Shown here: one piece after another, positions 6,173-7,289 of the stretch | Numbering within the stretch: position 1 is the first letter of the stretch | How the letters are laid out: the number at the start of each line of letters is the position of its first letter | NCBI GenBank assembly: GCA_020025455.1 | Contig: JAHHSC010000065.1 | Span: 1-7,289 of the forward strand | Reading direction: 5' to 3' | DNA: 7,289 nt | DNA from: Lawsonibacter sp. | GTDB taxonomy: Bacteria; Bacillota; Clostridia; Oscillospirales; Oscillospiraceae | Notes under the pieces: model-generated | Databases searched by the model: none | What the model was told of the DNA's origin: nothing | The model's input: only the letters and a program-made list of their open reading frames with translations | Program-made: the position numbers and the translations under genes

Positions 6173-6201
6173 TTGCACGGTGGGTGGGGGCGTGGTAAGA
6201 T
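6173..6201 (+). promoter_or_regulatory. Predicted pyrB promoter
   Basis: TTGCAC (6173-6178) and TAAGAT (6196-6201) are spaced by exactly 17 bases. The spacer is almost wholly G and T on the coding strand, with G runs of 2, 3, 5 and 2. Transcription would start near 6208, leaving only about 33 bases before the pyrB start codon. No PyrR-type attenuator or other riboswitch fits in that leader. Confidence 0.65.
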
Positions 6202-6240
6202 AGCCAAGAAGAACATGAGATTTACAGAGGAGTGGAATTT

Positions 6241-7289
6241 ATGAGGCACCTGATCGATTTTGGCGACCTGCCCCGCGAGGAGTGGGACGCCCTCTATGCC
6301 CGCACAAGCCAGATCATTGATGAGCCCCAGAAGGTTATGGACGTGTGCCGGGGTAAGATTTCGGCCAACCTGTTTTACGAGCCTTCGACCCGAACGAATT
6401 TCTCCTTCCAGACCGCTATGCTCCGTCTGGGCGGCACCACGTTCGGCTTCGCAGACCCCAATTCCTCCTCCGTATCCAAGGGGGAGAGTCTGAAGGACAC
6501 CATCAAGATCGTGTCCAACTACGCCGACGTCATTGTGATGCGGACCCCCTGGGAGGGCGCGGCCAAGGCGGCCTCCCTCTACGCCAACGTACCGGTTATC
6601 AATGCGGGCGACGGCGGGCATATGCACCCCACCCAGACTATGGCCGACCTGACCACGATGACACGCCTGCTGGGCGGCGTGGATGGCCTGTCCATCGGAT
6701 TGTGCGGGGATTTGAAGAACGGACGGACCGTCCACTCCCTCATCAAGGCCTGCGAGAAGTTCCACAATGTGCGCTTCTTCCTCATCTCCCCCCGGGAGCT
6801 GGCCGTCCCCGAGTATATGCGTGTGTTCCTGCGGGAGCATGGCATGGAGTTCACCGAGGTCACCAACCTGGAGGCCGTCATGCCCCAGCTGGACGTGCTC
6901 TACATGACCCGCATCCAGAAGGAACGCTTTGTGGACCCCGTGGAGTACGAGCGGAACAAGGGCATTTATGTGCTCACCCGCCGGAAGCTGGAGGCCGCTA
7001 AGGAGAAGATGCTGGTCCTCCACCCCCTGCCCCGTGTGGACGAGATCACGGTGGACGTGGACGACGATCCCCGCGCACTTTACTTTGAACAGGCCCGCTA
7101 CGGGATGTTTGCCCGCATGGCCCTGCTGGAGCACCTGGCCCTCCAGCCCCGCTGGGACACGGTGCCCCCCGTGGAGATCGGCACCAAGCCCGTGTGCACC
7201 AATCCCCGCTGCATCACCCAGACCCAGCACTACCTGCCCCCGCTGGTTAAGAAAATCGGCGGAGTGGACTGCTGCGGCTTCTGCGACGC
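6241..7289 (+). CDS. pyrB: Aspartate carbamoyltransferase catalytic chain with C-terminal PyrI-like zinc motif (3' end cut by window)
   Basis: The enzyme joins carbamoyl phosphate and aspartate to N-carbamoyl-aspartate, the committed step of pyrimidine synthesis. Frame +1 from ATG 6241 stays open for 349 codons to the window end, so the stop is not seen. AGAGGAG (6226-6232) lies eight bases ahead. Active-site motifs are complete: carbamoyl-phosphate loop YEPSTRTNFSF (46-56), the 80s loop with SVSKGES (77-83, Lys80), MRTPWEG (100-106), HPTQ (129-132), GDLKNGRTVHSL (156-167), YMTRIQKERF (221-230) and HPLPR (261-265). A usual PyrB ends soon after the helix EQARYGMFARMALLEHLAL (283-301). Here about 50 further residues carry C-x4-C (Cys319, Cys324) and C-x2-C (Cys345, Cys348). 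These match the zinc site of the PyrI regulatory chain (E. coli VCPNSNCIS...CKYC against VCTNPRCIT...CGFC here). The PyrI nucleotide-binding domain is absent between them. The enzyme call is firm; the tail reading is strong but truncated. Confidence 0.95.
   Translation, partial: MRHLIDFGDLPREEWDALYARTSQIIDEPQKVMDVCRGKISANLFYEPSTRTNFSFQTAMLRLGGTTFGFADPNSSSVSKGESLKDTIKIVSNYADVIVMRTPWEGAAKAASLYANVPVINAGDGGHMHPTQTMADLTTMTRLLGGVDGLSIGLCGDLKNGRTVHSLIKACEKFHNVRFFLISPRELAVPEYMRVFLREHGMEFTEVTNLEAVMPQLDVLYMTRIQKERFVDPVEYERNKGIYVLTRRKLEAAKEKMLVLHPLPRVDEITVDVDDDPRALYFEQARYGMFARMALLEHLALQPRWDTVPPVEIGTKPVCTNPRCITQTQHYLPPLVKKIGGVDCCGFCD

Noticed and set aside
4973..6178. Long minus-strand open frame (401 codons) opposite gap, and a similar one at 6118-7230 opposite pyrB
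   Set aside because: Both are Gly/Val/Leu/His-rich mirrors of strongly biased real genes; the first also crosses the gap promoter and terminator.

Overview
The window looks like a chromosomal segment of a GC-rich member of the Firmicutes, probably a gut-type Clostridia/Oscillospiraceae relative. Reasons: Shine-Dalgarno sites are strong (GGAGG type), sigma-A-like promoters sit in AT-richer gaps, intrinsic terminators have T-tracts, a T-box riboswitch is present, and a UPF0371/DUF1846 protein typical of Firmicutes is encoded. Coding DNA is strongly GC-rich at third positions. The lineage is inferred; no rRNA or species marker is present.

Layout. The left two thirds is a head-to-tail run of three minus-strand genes, each with its own control region. 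Read in the direction of transcription (right to left) they are: (1) a soluble sensor-kinase-like protein (4672-3632), with a consensus-like promoter abutting a 9-bp-arm inverted repeat; (2) a UPF0371/DUF1846 protein (3470-1983), whose best promoter lies upstream of an intrinsic-terminator hairpin, so its leader may be an attenuator; it ends at a very strong terminator; (3) brnQ, a branched-chain amino acid/cation symporter (1403-57), preceded by a complete T-box leader with an AUC (isoleucine) specifier, antiterminator and terminator. The right third is on the plus strand: a single-gene glycolytic gap unit (5060-6070) closed by its own terminator, then pyrB (6241 to beyond the window end) with a short untranslated leader.

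Functionally these are housekeeping genes (isoleucine/branched-chain uptake, glycolysis, pyrimidine synthesis) plus two less understood proteins. No mobile element, CRISPR array, phage gene, tRNA or rRNA is seen. I found no defence-like or plainly new multi-gene system. The points most worth a second look are: the PyrB catalytic chain carrying a PyrI-like four-cysteine zinc motif at its C-terminus without the PyrI nucleotide-binding domain; the sensor kinase whose phosphoacceptor histidine is replaced by arginine while the ATP-binding motifs remain; and the putative attenuator leader of the DUF1846 gene.
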